Of a stretch of DNA of 33,683 bases, positions 8,296 to 17,399 are shown piece by piece. The notes below the pieces were generated by a model. That model had not been told where the DNA came from, did not search any database, and worked only from the letters and a program-made list of their open reading frames with translations. The position numbers and the translations under genes were made by a program. Source of the stretch: Salinisphaera sp002433465 (GTDB lineage: Bacteria; Pseudomonadota; Gammaproteobacteria; Nevskiales; Salinisphaeraceae); NCBI RefSeq assembly GCF_040361435.1, contig NZ_APNL01000026.1, forward strand, positions 1-33,683, given 5' to 3'. Every line of letters starts with the position of its first letter. Position 1 is the stretch's first letter.

Positions 8296-10923
8296 ATGAG
8301 CGCACGCCCCCGCACCGATCCGCGCACCGACAGCCCGGCCGACGACTACGCCGGGCATACGCCGATGATGCGCCAGTACCTCGGCATCAAGGCCGACTAC
8401 CCGCACATGCTGCTGTTCTATCGCATGGGCGACTTCTACGAACTGTTCTTCGACGATGCCCACCGCGCGGCCGAGCTGCTCGATATCACGCTGACGGCAC
8501 GCGGCGAATCCGCCGGGCGCTCGATCCCGATGGCGGGCGTGCCCTATCACGCCGCCGAGCAGTATCTTGCGCGACTGATCGCCAAGGGCGAATCCATCGC
8601 CATCTGTGAGCAGCTGGAAGCGCCGGGCGCGAGCAAGGGCCCGGTCAGACGCGAAGTGGTGCGCGTGGTCACCCCCGGCACGGTCACCGACGATGCGCTG
8701 CTGGATGCGCGTCGCGCCAATCTGATCGTGGCGATCGCCCCGGCGAAACGGGCGATCGGCATCGCCGTGCTGGAACTGGCCCGCGGCGATTTCGCGGTGA
8801 CCGAAGTTGCCGACGAAACGGCCCTGGCCGCCGAACTCGCCCGGCTCGATCCGGCCGAGATCGTGGTGAGCGAACAGGCCTCGCTCGAACTGCCCGTGGA
8901 CGGGATCGCCCTGACCCGCCGGCCCAGCTGGCTGTTCGATGCGATCAGCGCCCGACGACGGCTGGAAGGTTTTTTCGAGGTCGCACAGCTGGATGCCTTT
9001 GGCTGTGCCGACCTGCCGCGCGCCATCGCCGCGGCCGGCGCGCTCATCGATTACGTGGAGGCGACTCAGCAGGCGGCGCTGTCGCATATCAAGAGCCTGC
9101 GCACCTATGCGGTCACCGATACGCTGGTGCTGGATGCGGCCACCCGGCGCAATCTGGAAATCGAGCGCAGCGCCTCCGGCGATACCCGGCACAGCCTGGT
9201 GGGCCTGCTCGACCGTTGCGCCACCGCGATGGGCGCACGCGCGTTGCGCCGCTGGCTGGCCGAGCCGCTGCGCAACTTCGATATCCTGCGCCATCGCCAT
9301 CTGGCCATCGAAACGCTGCTGTCGGGCAGCCATGCCGGGCTGTCCGAACGGCTCAAGGAAGTACCCGACGTCGAGCGTATCGCCACGCGCATCGCCCTGG
9401 CCTCCGCGCGCCCGCGCGATTTGTCGGGGCTCACGCGTGCGCTGGCCGCGCTTCCGGCCATACGCCGCACACTGGCCGGCCTCGACGCGCCCCTGCTGGC
9501 CGCACTGCACGAGCAGATCGACCCGGCCGACGAGGTACGCGAACTGCTCGAGCGCGCGGTGGTAGCCGAGCCGCCGGTGGTGGTACGCGACGGCGGCGTG
9601 ATCGCCCGCGGCTACGACGAAACGCTCGACGAGCTGCGCGACCTGTCGGCCAACGCGGACGGCTATCTCGCCGACCTGGAAACCCGCGAGCGCGAACGCA
9701 CCGGCGTGGACACGCTCAAGGTGGGCTACAACCGCGTGCACGGCTATTACATCGAGATGGGGCGCGTGCATGCCGATGCCGCGCCCATCGACTACCAGCG
9801 CCGCCAGACGCTCAAGGCCGTGGAACGGTATATCACGCCGGAACTCAAGCAGTTCGAGGACCAGGTGCTCTCGGCGCGCGAGCGCGCCCTGGCTCGGGAA
9901 AAAGCCCTATACGCCGAGCTGGTGGAAACGCTGGCCGCGCATCTGCCCAGGCTGCAGTCGATCGCGGCCGGGCTGGCAAGCCTGGACGTGCTGTGTGCGC
10001 TGTCGCGCTGTGCGCTGGATTATCACTGGGTGGCGCCCACCCTCACCGACGCCCCGGGCGTGCATATCACCGGTGGGCGTCATCCGGTGGTCGAGCATTT
10101 CTCCGATACCCCGTTCGTGGCCAACGATACCGAGCTCGACGACGACTGCCGACTGCTGCTGATCACTGGCCCGAACATGGGCGGCAAATCGACCTATATG
10201 CGCCAGACGGCACTCATCGTGCTGCTCACGCATATCGGCAGTTTCGTGCCGGCCGAGGCCGCCGAAATCGGCCCGCTCGATCGTATCTTTACCCGGATCG
10301 GCGCCGGCGACGACCTGTCGGCCGGGCAGTCCACCTTCATGGTGGAGATGAGCGAAACCGCACAGATTTTGCACCACGCCACCGAGCGCTCGCTGGTGCT
10401 GCTCGACGAGATCGGCCGCGGCACCTCGACCTACGACGGCCTGGCGCTGGCGCGCGCGGTGGCCGAACGCCTGGCCCGCCACAACCGGGCCTATACGCTG
10501 TTCGCCACCCATTATTTCGAACTCACCCAGCTCGCCGAAGACTGGCCCGCGAGCCGAAACGCCCATTTCGAAGTGGCCGACTACAACAGCGGCGGCGAGC
10601 AAAAGCTGGTGTTTCTGCACGCCATCCGTCCGGGGCCTGCATCGCGCAGCTTTGGACTGCAGGTGGCCTCGTTGGCGGGCGTACCGCGGGCCGTTATCCG
10701 CCAGGCTGAAAAACATCTGGCCGAGCTGGAAGCCCAGTCGCGCGAACAGTCCGGCCCGCAGCTCGGCCTGTTCGAGGCCGCACCGGTCGAGGACAAGCCC
10801 GCCGAGCCGGACCCGGTGCACGACGCGCTGGCCGAACTCGACTGCGACGACCTCACCCCGCGCGAGGCGCTGGAACTGCTTTACCGTCTCAAGCGCATGG
10901 CCAGCCAAACCGACCCGCAGTGA
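8296..10923 (+). CDS. mutS: DNA mismatch repair protein MutS
   Basis: An 875-residue MutS (E. coli: 853), which finds base mismatches and small loops and recruits MutL. The N-terminal mismatch-binding domain carries the GDFYELFFDDA segment with the Phe-x-Glu wedge. Connector, lever and clamp regions follow. The C-terminal ABC-type ATPase has Walker A GPNMGGKS (about 625-632), the STFMVEM signature and LLDEIGRGTSTYDG Walker B. A short tail ends with a MutS dimer/tetramer-type helix (DLTPREALELLYRLKRM). The N-terminus has extra polar residues (RPRTDPRTDSPADD) before the conserved MMRQYLGIK; a downstream ATG at that motif is possible. It is divergent from pncC. Confidence 0.98.
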   Translation: MSARPRTDPRTDSPADDYAGHTPMMRQYLGIKADYPHMLLFYRMGDFYELFFDDAHRAAELLDITLTARGESAGRSIPMAGVPYHAAEQYLARLIAKGESIAICEQLEAPGASKGPVRREVVRVVTPGTVTDDALLDARRANLIVAIAPAKRAIGIAVLELARGDFAVTEVADETALAAELARLDPAEIVVSEQASLELPVDGIALTRRPSWLFDAISARRRLEGFFEVAQLDAFGCADLPRAIAAAGALIDYVEATQQAALSHIKSLRTYAVTDTLVLDAATRRNLEIERSASGDTRHSLVGLLDRCATAMGARALRRWLAEPLRNFDILRHRHLAIETLLSGSHAGLSERLKEVPDVERIATRIALASARPRDLSGLTRALAALPAIRRTLAGLDAPLLAALHEQIDPADEVRELLERAVVAEPPVVVRDGGVIARGYDETLDELRDLSANADGYLADLETRERERTGVDTLKVGYNRVHGYYIEMGRVHADAAPIDYQRRQTLKAVERYITPELKQFEDQVLSARERALAREKALYAELVETLAAHLPRLQSIAAGLASLDVLCALSRCALDYHWVAPTLTDAPGVHITGGRHPVVEHFSDTPFVANDTELDDDCRLLLITGPNMGGKSTYMRQTALIVLLTHIGSFVPAEAAEIGPLDRIFTRIGAGDDLSAGQSTFMVEMSETAQILHHATERSLVLLDEIGRGTSTYDGLALARAVAERLARHNRAYTLFATHYFELTQLAEDWPASRNAHFEVADYNSGGEQKLVFLHAIRPGPASRSFGLQVASLAGVPRAVIRQAEKHLAELEAQSREQSGPQLGLFEAAPVEDKPAEPDPVHDALAELDCDDLTPREALELLYRLKRMASQTDPQ

Positions 10924-10934
10924 GCGTGCGGGTC
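10912..10934. other. Hairpin at the mutS/DUF2970 convergent junction
   Basis: GACCCGCA pairs with TGCGGGTC (8 bp) around a 7-nt loop that includes the mutS stop codon. No T-run follows on either strand, so it is at best an imperfect bidirectional terminator between the converging genes. Confidence 0.4.
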
Positions 10935-10947
10935 GCGCTCGGGTGGG

Positions 10948-11196
10948 TCACGCCATGGAAGTGGCGAGTTTGACCAGGCCCACCAGCAGCATTACGAGCA
11001 GCACCGTGGCCACCAGGCCCAGCAGTATGAAATGACTGGCCCGACCGCGGGTGAAATCGCGCTCGCGATTCTCGCTCGACTGCACGCCGAAGAACGCCGC
11101 CATCACGCTCATCCAGCTCTGCCATAGCGTGGGCGGCCGTCGGCTTTCCCCCGCCGGCACATCCTTGCTGTCATTGTTCTCGTCAGCGTTTTTCAC
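10948..11196 (-). CDS. DUF2970 family small membrane protein
   Basis: An 82-residue protein. The LWQSWMSVMAAFFGVQSSENR segment followed by RERDF and one C-terminal transmembrane helix (about 55-78) is the DUF2970 pattern, a family of unknown function in proteobacteria. The first 25 residues are polar and disordered-looking. The start is GTG, two bases after the stop of the upstream gene, so translation is probably coupled. It ends the ABC1-DUF2505-DUF2970 operon. The soluble part should face the cytoplasm if the positive-inside rule holds. Confidence 0.8.
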   Translation of the reverse strand: MKNADENNDSKDVPAGESRRPPTLWQSWMSVMAAFFGVQSSENRERDFTRGRASHFILLGLVATVLLVMLLVGLVKLATSMA

Positions 11197-11198
11197 GG

Positions 11199-11699
11199 CT
11201 ATTTGGCGGCGTACTCTTCCGCCATTTCGTTGCTGATATCCAGATCGCGCCAGACACGGCGCGTAAGCGGCCCGGAAATGGCTTTTTCAACGCGCCCGCC
11301 CACCATGGGGACCTCGACCTTGATATTGAAGCCGAGCGTCATACGAGCCTTGCCGCCGTTGTCCTTCAGGAGCATGTCGATGGCCACGTTCGCAGGCGTT
11401 TTCTCGAAGTCGATATCGATTCGACCGTGGTTGGCGGTCAGATCCCAGCGATCCGTCTGCAGCATGTCCACCTTCTTGGGCATGCGCGAACGGATCATGT
11501 CGGGCAGATTCATTTCTTCCGTACCGAAGCCGTAGCGCACGGTGATTTCGAACTCGTCCTTACCCTGGGTGGTCTCGATATGTTCGGCGCTGCGCCCATC
11601 CAGGCGCTCGTACTTGCGCAGGTAGTACGACTCGTCACCGAACATCGTCATGATGACGTCCACGGGATAATCGAAATCATAGGTTTCTTCGAACTTCAT
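11199..11699 (-). CDS. DUF2505 family protein (START-like fold)
   Basis: A 166-residue protein that looks like DUF2505, a group in the START/SRPBCC-like lipid-binding fold. The start (MKFEETYDFDYPVDVIMTMFGDESYY) fits the family pattern of a short strand and a helix for ligand entry, and the C-terminal helix is ISGPLTRRVWRDLDISNEMAEEY-like. The ligand and role are unknown. It starts at ATG with AAGGA eight bases upstream. It stands between an ABC1 kinase-like gene and a DUF2970 membrane protein; a lipid-related function of the set is possible but only inference. Confidence 0.75.
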   Translation of the reverse strand: MKFEETYDFDYPVDVIMTMFGDESYYLRKYERLDGRSAEHIETTQGKDEFEITVRYGFGTEEMNLPDMIRSRMPKKVDMLQTDRWDLTANHGRIDIDFEKTPANVAIDMLLKDNGGKARMTLGFNIKVEVPMVGGRVEKAISGPLTRRVWRDLDISNEMAEEYAAK

Positions 11700-11746
11700 T
11701 CAGCGCGTTCCTTGTGCTTGGGGGTAACGATGAAAGCCGGGGCCGC

Positions 11747-13168
11747 TCACTCGGCCGGGCGGTCCATGCCGTTGGCGGACGGCGAGCCGTCGTCGCGATA
11801 CAGATAAGAGGCGAGCATACCGTGGGCGTCGACTTCGGCATCGAGCACGGCCAGCAGTACGAATACGCCGCCCATCCGGCGGTGCAGGAAAACGATCTCG
11901 CGCGGCGGGATTCGGAACCAGCGGGAGATCGCGGCGTCGGAAACCGCCCGCGACACTCGAAACGGCAGGTCCGACTCGCCCCAGCGGTAGGCCCCGTCCG
12001 GCGTGGTCAATTCGTCGGGCGCGTCGTCGGCGAACGGCTCGATCATGAGCATGCCGACCTTGGCGAAGGCATCGAACACGTGCTGGGGTGAATCGCGGCG
12101 TAGCAGGTTGATGCCGATCGCGCCGTCGATCAAACGCTTGGCGTCCTTTTCGAAGGCACCGGTGACCACATCGTAGTAGGAGCCGAGAAAACGCGGTGCG
12201 AATTCGCGGGTGGCGCCGAAATCCAGCAGTACCATCTGGTCCGGTCCGTCCTCGCGCAGGCGAATCTTGTAGTTGCCGAAATGCGGGTCCGTCTGCACGA
12301 TGCCCCACACAAAGAACTCGCGGAAGAACAGGTCCAGCGCGCTGCGACCGATCTCGTTGCGGCGCGCCTGGTCGAGAGCCTGTACCGCTTCGCTCTGTAC
12401 GTGGTGCGCGGCTTCGTAGGAAGTCACCAGCACGGTTTCGGTGGAGTATTCCGGGAAGACCTGGGGCACCACGTAGCGCTCGTCGCCTTCGAGCCGGGTA
12501 GAAAACTCCCGGGTCATGCGCAGCTCGCGATCGTAATCCACCTCGCGGTAGATCATCTCTCGCACTTCTTCCATGATCGCGTTCAGCTCCATGCCCTTGG
12601 GCACGAGCCGGGCCAGGCGCACGATCTGGGTCAGCGTGCGGATATCGCTATCGATGGCATCGGCCAGGCGCGGATACTGGATCTTCACGCACAGTTCCAG
12701 GCCGTCCGACTTGCGCGTGGCGCGATGAACCTGGCCCAGCGAGGCGGCTGCCATCGGCTCCGGGTCGATTTCCAGCTCGGCCAGACGCTTCTTGCCCAGG
12801 CGCTCCACCACCACCGGCTCCAGGTCTTCCCAGGCCACCGGCGGGCTGTCGTCCTGGAGGCTGCGCAGCACCTCGATGGCTTCGGGCGGCATGAAATACT
12901 GCCCGTACACCGACAGCATCTGGCCGACCTTCATCACGCTGCCCTTGAGCTGGCCCAGCTCGTCGGCCAGGAACTCCGCCTGTTTGACGTAGAACTCGCG
13001 GTTGCGTCGTTCCCGGTCTTCCTTGCTGCGAAACATGTTCCCCAGCGTATGGCCGGCGAACGACGCCCCGGCCATCACGCCCATACGGGCCATGGCGGCA
13101 TTACGGTCGAAGGAGCCCGTCTTGAGCTTGAGCGGCTTGCGGTCTTTACGGTCGGACTTGAAGGCCAT
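11747..13168 (-). CDS. ABC1/AarF (UbiB-like) atypical kinase-family protein
   Basis: A 473-residue member of the ABC1/ADCK/UbiB family. Hallmarks in order: the KxGQ motif in LKGSVMKVGQMLS (about residue 74-86), the Ala-rich nucleotide loop AAASLGQVHRA, the lysine motif CVKIQYP, the catalytic-like loop QTDPHFGN and the metal-binding LLDFG. Relatives include UbiB, needed for ubiquinone synthesis, and soluble ABC1 proteins of unknown substrate. There are no C-terminal transmembrane helices as in UbiB, and no ubi genes nearby, so ubiB is not assigned. It is first in a three-gene set with DUF2505 and DUF2970. Confidence 0.88.
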   Translation of the reverse strand: MAFKSDRKDRKPLKLKTGSFDRNAAMARMGVMAGASFAGHTLGNMFRSKEDRERRNREFYVKQAEFLADELGQLKGSVMKVGQMLSVYGQYFMPPEAIEVLRSLQDDSPPVAWEDLEPVVVERLGKKRLAELEIDPEPMAAASLGQVHRATRKSDGLELCVKIQYPRLADAIDSDIRTLTQIVRLARLVPKGMELNAIMEEVREMIYREVDYDRELRMTREFSTRLEGDERYVVPQVFPEYSTETVLVTSYEAAHHVQSEAVQALDQARRNEIGRSALDLFFREFFVWGIVQTDPHFGNYKIRLREDGPDQMVLLDFGATREFAPRFLGSYYDVVTGAFEKDAKRLIDGAIGINLLRRDSPQHVFDAFAKVGMLMIEPFADDAPDELTTPDGAYRWGESDLPFRVSRAVSDAAISRWFRIPPREIVFLHRRMGGVFVLLAVLDAEVDAHGMLASYLYRDDGSPSANGMDRPAE

Positions 13169-13267
13169 ACGTCATGTCGAACGCTGGATAAAGGTCGAAG
13201 TCTATCAGGTCGCCAGCGCTTGCCGGATGGGGATGGATACCGATATCCGCGGCCACACTCGGCGCAT

Positions 13268-13301
13268 AAAAAAAGGGATCCGGCGCCTGCCGGATCCCTT
13301 T
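13268..13301 (-). terminator. Rho-independent terminator of tRNA-Met
   Basis: A perfect 12-bp stem (AAAGGGATCCGG with CCGGATCCCTTT), 6-nt loop, and a T-run on the minus strand. It lies 33 bp after the tRNA. A second perfect 7-bp hairpin (CCTTCGA/TCGAAGG, 13306-13323) lies between tRNA end and terminator and may guide 3' processing. Confidence 0.92.
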
Positions 13302-13334
13302 CCAACCTTCGAATAATCGAAGGTGCACGTCGCC

Positions 13335-13410
13335 TGGTGGCTATGGGTGGATTTGAACCACCGACTCTCGCATTATGAATGCGATGCTCTAACCCCTGAG
13401 CTACATAGCC
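13335..13410 (-). tRNA. tRNA-Met (anticodon CAT, elongator type)
   Basis: Acceptor GGCTATG/CATAGCC, D arm GCTC/GAGC, anticodon stem TCGCA/TGCGA around TTCATAA, T arm GGTGG/CCACC, encoded CCA. The GGCTA start and paired first base fit elongator Met rather than initiator. A CAT tRNA could also be the tRNA-Ile that is modified to read AUA, but the acceptor resembles Met more. Confidence 0.93.
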
Positions 13411-13422
13411 GGAAAGCCGCGT

Positions 13423-13451
13423 AGTTTCTTCGCCGAGGCCCGTTGTGTCAA
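13423..13451 (-). promoter_or_regulatory. Promoter of tRNA-Met
   Basis: A consensus TTGACA (13446-13451) and GAAACT (13423-13428) are 17 bp apart on the minus strand. Transcription would start about 6 bp before the tRNA, giving a compact promoter-tRNA-terminator unit. The -10 matches only half the consensus. Confidence 0.6.
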
Positions 13452-13494
13452 CCCTTTAATCGTTGGCTGCGATAGCACCCCGGACACACCGGTT

Positions 13495-14586
13495 TCAGAC
13501 ATTGAAACGAAAGTGCACGACGTCGCCCTCGACCATCACGTATTCCTTGCCTTCAAGGCGTTGGCGGCCGGCTTCCTTGGCCCCTTTCTCGCCCTTGAGG
13601 GTGACGTAGTCGTCGTAGCCGATGACTTCGGCACGAATAAAGCCGCGTTCGAAGTCGGTATGAATCACGCCGGCGGCCTGGGGCGCGGTCGCGCCGCGGC
13701 GCACCGTCCAGGCCCTTACTTCCTTGGGCCCGACGGTAAAAAAGGTCTGCAGGCCTAGCAGTTCGTAGGCCGCACGAATGACCCGATCCAGGCCGGGCTC
13801 ATCAAGCCCCAGATCGGCCAGGAATTCGTTCTTGTCGTCGCCGTCGAGCTGGGCGAGTTCGCCTTCCAGCGCGGCGCACACCGCAACCACCGGCGCATTC
13901 TGAGCCGCGGCATGCTCGGCCACGCGATCGAGCAGCGGATTGTTCTCGAAGCCATTCTCGTCCACGTTGGCCACGAACAGGGCCGGTTTGGCCGTGATCA
14001 GATGCAGCTCGCGCAGCGCCAGGCGCTCGTCGTCGCTGAATTCCATCGCCCGCACCGGCGCGCCCGTGTCCAGATGGTCGCGCACCCGCTCGAACAACTC
14101 GAAGTTGCGCTTGGCGGTCTTGTCGCCGGACTTGGCCGCCTTGGCCGTACGCTCGGCCGCACGCGTAACCGTGGTCAGATCGGCCAGCGCCAGCTCGGTA
14201 TCGATGGTTTCGATATCGGCGATCGGATCGACCCGGCCCGAGACGTGCATGACGTCATCGTCGTCGAAGCAACGCACCACGTGCAGGATGGCGTCTGTTT
14301 CCCGAATATTGGCCAGAAACTGGTTGCCCAGCCCCTCGCCGGTGGACGCCCCGGCGACCAGACCGGCGATATCGACGAACTCGATTGCCGTAGGAATGGT
14401 CTTTTCGGGGCTGGCAATGCCGGCGAGCGCGGTCAGTCGCGGGTCCGGCACGCTCACCACACCCACGTTCGGGTCGATGGTGCAAAAGGGGTAGTTCTCG
14501 GCCGGTATTTCGGCCGCGGTGAGCGCGTTGAAAAGTGTGGACTTGCCCACGTTGGGCAAACCGACGATCCCGACCTGAAGAGCCAT
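13495..14586 (-). CDS. ychF: Redox-regulated ATPase YchF (OLA1 family)
   Basis: A 363-residue Obg-family P-loop protein, the same length as E. coli YchF. The P-loop is GLPNVGKS (9-16), followed by a switch II DIAGLVAGAS segment, a coiled-coil insert and a C-terminal TGS domain ending in EGDVVHFRFNV. Family members prefer ATP to GTP and bind ribosomes in stress responses. The start at MALQVGIVG was chosen because AGAGGTTG lies just upstream and homology begins there; the frame opens 16 codons earlier. It is last in prs-rplY-pth-ychF, 99 bp after pth. Confidence 0.96.
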   Translation of the reverse strand: MALQVGIVGLPNVGKSTLFNALTAAEIPAENYPFCTIDPNVGVVSVPDPRLTALAGIASPEKTIPTAIEFVDIAGLVAGASTGEGLGNQFLANIRETDAILHVVRCFDDDDVMHVSGRVDPIADIETIDTELALADLTTVTRAAERTAKAAKSGDKTAKRNFELFERVRDHLDTGAPVRAMEFSDDERLALRELHLITAKPALFVANVDENGFENNPLLDRVAEHAAAQNAPVVAVCAALEGELAQLDGDDKNEFLADLGLDEPGLDRVIRAAYELLGLQTFFTVGPKEVRAWTVRRGATAPQAAGVIHTDFERGFIRAEVIGYDDYVTLKGEKGAKEAGRQRLEGKEYVMVEGDVVHFRFNV

Positions 14587-14685
14587 GTGAACAACCTCTG
14601 ATGGCGTGTGGTGCAGCGCCAACGGCAGGCGCATCGCGATGACGTGTTAGCGACCGGGCCGCGAGATCGCAGCGTTCGCGGTGGA

Positions 14686-15279
14686 TTAATCGCTGGCCGG
14701 CGCCTTGCGCGAGTTCAACCGCTGGGCGCCGTGGTCCCAGCCCTTGTCGAGAGCCAGCTCGAATGCGTCGATACCGGCGTCGATGGCATTGTCGATGGCA
14801 ATTCGATCGTCCGACGACGGGGTGCCCAGCACATAGGACAGTACCAGCGAGCGATCGCCCGGGTGGCCGATGCCGATACGCAAGCGCTTGTACTGGGTCC
14901 CGATCACCCGCGTGATGTCGCGCAGCCCGTTATGGCCGCCGTGGCCACCCGACTGCTTGAAACGCGCAGTCCCCGCCGGCAGATCGAGCTCGTCGTGCAC
15001 GACCAGCACGCTCTCGGGCGGGATCTTGTGAAAGGCACACAGCGGCTGCGCCGCGTCGCCGCTGCGATTCATGAAGGTCGTAGGCTTGAGCAACCAAACG
15101 CTGGCGTCGCCCGAGCCATATCGTGCCAGCTCGCCCTTGAACTTGCGTTCCGGCGAGAAGCTCAGGCGCCAACGTTCGGCCAGACGATCGGCCAGCCAGA
15201 AACCGACGTTATGCCGATCGCTGGCATGATCGGCGCCGGGATTGCCCAGCGCCACCAGCGCGCGAATCGAATCACTCAC
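14686..15279 (-). CDS. pth: Peptidyl-tRNA hydrolase
   Basis: A 197-residue Pth that releases tRNA from prematurely dropped peptidyl-tRNAs. Catalytic residues are visible: Asn13 in LGNPG, His23 in RHNVGFW, Asn71 in TFMNRSG and Asp96 in VHDELDLP. SGGHGGHNGLRDI is the conserved helix region. The length is normal. It lies 48 bp after rplY, an order typical of gammaproteobacteria. Confidence 0.97.
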   Translation of the reverse strand: MSDSIRALVALGNPGADHASDRHNVGFWLADRLAERWRLSFSPERKFKGELARYGSGDASVWLLKPTTFMNRSGDAAQPLCAFHKIPPESVLVVHDELDLPAGTARFKQSGGHGGHNGLRDITRVIGTQYKRLRIGIGHPGDRSLVLSYVLGTPSSDDRIAIDNAIDAGIDAFELALDKGWDHGAQRLNSRKAPASD

Positions 15280-15327
15280 GCTGAGTGCCGTGTGTATTCG
15301 CGCAAGCCTGATCGAGCGCGACGAAGA

Positions 15328-16053
15328 CTACTTGTCTTCGTCTTCGCCGGAAGCGTCGTCCGCCTCGTCGCCTTCGGATTCGCCGTCCTCTGCGTCCTCG
15401 GCCTCGGCTTCCTCGGCAGCGGCTGCTTCGGCTTCGGCCTCTTCTTCGGCTTCCAGCTCGATGGCGGCACGCGGAACCTGTACGGACACGACGGTACGGT
15501 CGGTCTGATCTTCCTCGTCGCCCATCAGTTCGACGATCTGGACGCCTTCCGGCAGCACCAGCTCGCTCAGGTGCACCGAATCGTGCAGATGCAGCTTCGA
15601 GCAGTCGACCTCGATGTATTCCGGCAGATTGCGCGGCAGACATTCGATTTCGATGTCGTTCATGTTGTGCTGAACAACGCCGTCCTCGTCGGCCACGCCC
15701 GGGCATTCCTCTTCGCCCACGAAGTGCAGCGGCACGCTCATGCGCAGCGCTTCACCGGCGACGATGCGCAGAAAGTCGGCGTGCTCGATGAACGGCTTGG
15801 CCGGATGGCGCTGCAGGTCACGCAGAACCACTTCCTCGGTGCTGCCGCCGTCGACGTGAATCTTGATGATGTGGGAGAAGAACGCCTCGTTGTCCAGATG
15901 ATGGTCGAGGTCGTTATGCTCCAGGGTCAGCATCACCGGTTCGCCGTTGCCACCGTAGATGATCGCCGGCACACGGCCGTTGCGACGCAGGCGACGGTTC
16001 TCGGCGCGGCCCTTCGCGGTACGTTTTTCCGCATTCAGCTCGAAAGCTTCCAT
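15328..16053 (-). CDS. rplY: 50S ribosomal protein L25, long (CTC/TL5) form
   Basis: A 241-residue two-domain L25/CTC protein that binds 5S rRNA. The N-terminal L25 domain (about 1-95) contains RTAKGRAENRRLRRNGRVPAIIYGG-like RNA-binding residues; the C-terminal beta domain runs to about 190. The last 45 residues are almost only Glu, Asp, Ala and Ser, an unusually long acidic tail. The ATG at 16053 was chosen because GGAG lies 9 nt upstream; a TTG five codons earlier overlaps that site. It lies between prs and pth. Confidence 0.95.
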   Translation of the reverse strand: MEAFELNAEKRTAKGRAENRRLRRNGRVPAIIYGGNGEPVMLTLEHNDLDHHLDNEAFFSHIIKIHVDGGSTEEVVLRDLQRHPAKPFIEHADFLRIVAGEALRMSVPLHFVGEEECPGVADEDGVVQHNMNDIEIECLPRNLPEYIEVDCSKLHLHDSVHLSELVLPEGVQIVELMGDEEDQTDRTVVSVQVPRAAIELEAEEEAEAEAAAAEEAEAEDAEDGESEGDEADDASGEDEDK

Positions 16054-16157
16054 ATCGATTCGCTCCAATAATAAGGACGGCCGCCGGAGGTTCCGTCGAC
16101 CGCTCGATCGTTGTGTTTTATGGCGGGCCGCCGCCCACCGACTTCAAAAGACCGCGT

Positions 16158-16163
16158 AGTATA
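16158..16163 (-). promoter_or_regulatory. Candidate -10 element before rplY
   Basis: TATACT on the minus strand lies in the 168-bp gap between prs and rplY, about 105 bp before the rplY start. No clear -35 was found at normal spacing. It may give rplY-pth-ychF their own promoter. Confidence 0.3.
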
Positions 16164-16221
16164 CGCGCTTGGGCAGCAAATGCACGACCCGCGAGCGCGA
16201 CCCGCCCAGCGCCGCTTGCGC

Positions 16222-17175
16222 CTAGTCCACGTACAGCGTGGACACGGACTCCTCGTTGCTCACCCGGCGGATGGTTTCGGCCAGCAGCGCGGCGATATGC
16301 AGCTGGCGAATCTTGCCGCAGGCCGCCGCATCCGGCGATAGCGGAATGGTGTCCGTGACCACCAGCTCGTCCAGGCGGGAGTTGCTGATGTTTTCGATCG
16401 CCTTGCCCGAAAGCACCGGATGCGTGACGTAGGCCTTGACCTTGGTTGCGCCCTGGTTCTTGAGCGCATCGGCGGCCTGGCAGAGCGTGCCCGCGGTATC
16501 GACCAGGTCGTCGACCATGATGCAGGTCTTGCCGCTGACATCACCGATGATATTCATCACCTTGGCTTCGTTGGCCTTGGGTCGACGCTTGTCGATGATC
16601 GCGAGATCGGCATCTTCCAGACGTTTGGCCAGTGCCCGCGCGCGCACTACGCCGCCGACGTCGGGCGAAACGACAATCAGTTTTTCGTCCTTTTGACGCC
16701 AGATATCGCCAAGCAGCACCGGCGATGCATAGACGTTGTCCACGGGCATATCGAAAAAGCCCTGGATCTGGTCGGCGTGCAGATCGACGGTGAGCACGCG
16801 ATCGGTGCCGACCGCGCCGAGCATGCTGGCCACGACCTTGGCCGAAATCGGCACGCGCGCGCTGCGCGGGCGTCGATCCTGGCGGGCATAACCGAAATAC
16901 GGAACCACGGCGGTGATACGCCCGGCCGATGCGCGATGCAGCGCATCGATGAGCATCAGCAGCTCCATGACGTTGTCGTTGGTAGGCCGGCAGGTCGGCT
17001 GGACCACGAACACGTCGCGCCCGCGTACGTTCTCCTCGATCTCGACCGTGATCTCGCCGTCCGAGAACTTGCCGACATTCGCCTTGCCCACGGGCAACTT
17101 GAGGTAACCGGCCACATCCTTGGCCAACGCCGGATTGGCGTTGCCGGTAAAGACCATCAACCTGGAATCCGCCAT
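16222..17175 (-). CDS. prs: Ribose-phosphate pyrophosphokinase (PRPP synthase)
   Basis: A 317-residue PRPP synthase, making PRPP from ribose 5-phosphate and ATP for purines, pyrimidines, NAD, His and Trp. The start GNANPALAKDVAGYL, the flexible loop YARQDRRPRSARVPISA, the metal/ATP region TVDLHADQIQGFFD, and the PRPP loop VDDLVDTAGTL (about 215-228) are all present. The ATG at 17175 aligns with E. coli Prs; a TTG eight codons earlier is less likely. It is first in prs-rplY-pth-ychF. ispE, its usual upstream neighbour, is missing. Confidence 0.97.
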   Translation of the reverse strand: MADSRLMVFTGNANPALAKDVAGYLKLPVGKANVGKFSDGEITVEIEENVRGRDVFVVQPTCRPTNDNVMELLMLIDALHRASAGRITAVVPYFGYARQDRRPRSARVPISAKVVASMLGAVGTDRVLTVDLHADQIQGFFDMPVDNVYASPVLLGDIWRQKDEKLIVVSPDVGGVVRARALAKRLEDADLAIIDKRRPKANEAKVMNIIGDVSGKTCIMVDDLVDTAGTLCQAADALKNQGATKVKAYVTHPVLSGKAIENISNSRLDELVVTDTIPLSPDAAACGKIRQLHIAALLAETIRRVSNEESVSTLYVD

Positions 17176-17345
17176 GGGTTCGTGCTGCCGTGCTGTCAAT
17201 TGAAGATGAGCGGTCCGCGCTGCGGACGGTAATCAGGATGAAATACAGAACACGCACGGTTGCCCATACGGTTCAGCCATGCTCGCCGCGCGGCGCGTAA
17301 CCCGGAGCGGGACCGCGCGCTGCGTCGATTTCATCCAGCTTTCAA

Positions 17346-17399
17346 GCTGTCTTTCGTGTCCGCTCGCGCGGACGATTATATGGCGGGGGCGGCAGGATT
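17346..17399 (+). repeat. 54-bp direct repeat, copy A, with tRNA-Gln 3' end
   Basis: It matches 17511-17564 at 51 of 54 positions, 165 bp away. Both contain GTCCGC-N4-GCGGAC, the sequence ATTATATGGC and the last bases of tRNA-Gln including the CCA complement. In copy A the tRNA sequence breaks off after GGCAGGATT, so it is a 3'-end fragment. The 347 bp from 17200 to 17546 hold no gene, only these repeat parts and the prs leader. Confidence 0.85.

Noticed and set aside
7582..9771. 729-codon open frame on the minus strand covering pncC and much of mutS
   Set aside because: Only the last 169 codons match a protein family (PncC). The rest is antisense to conserved mutS and is an effect of GC-rich codon use.
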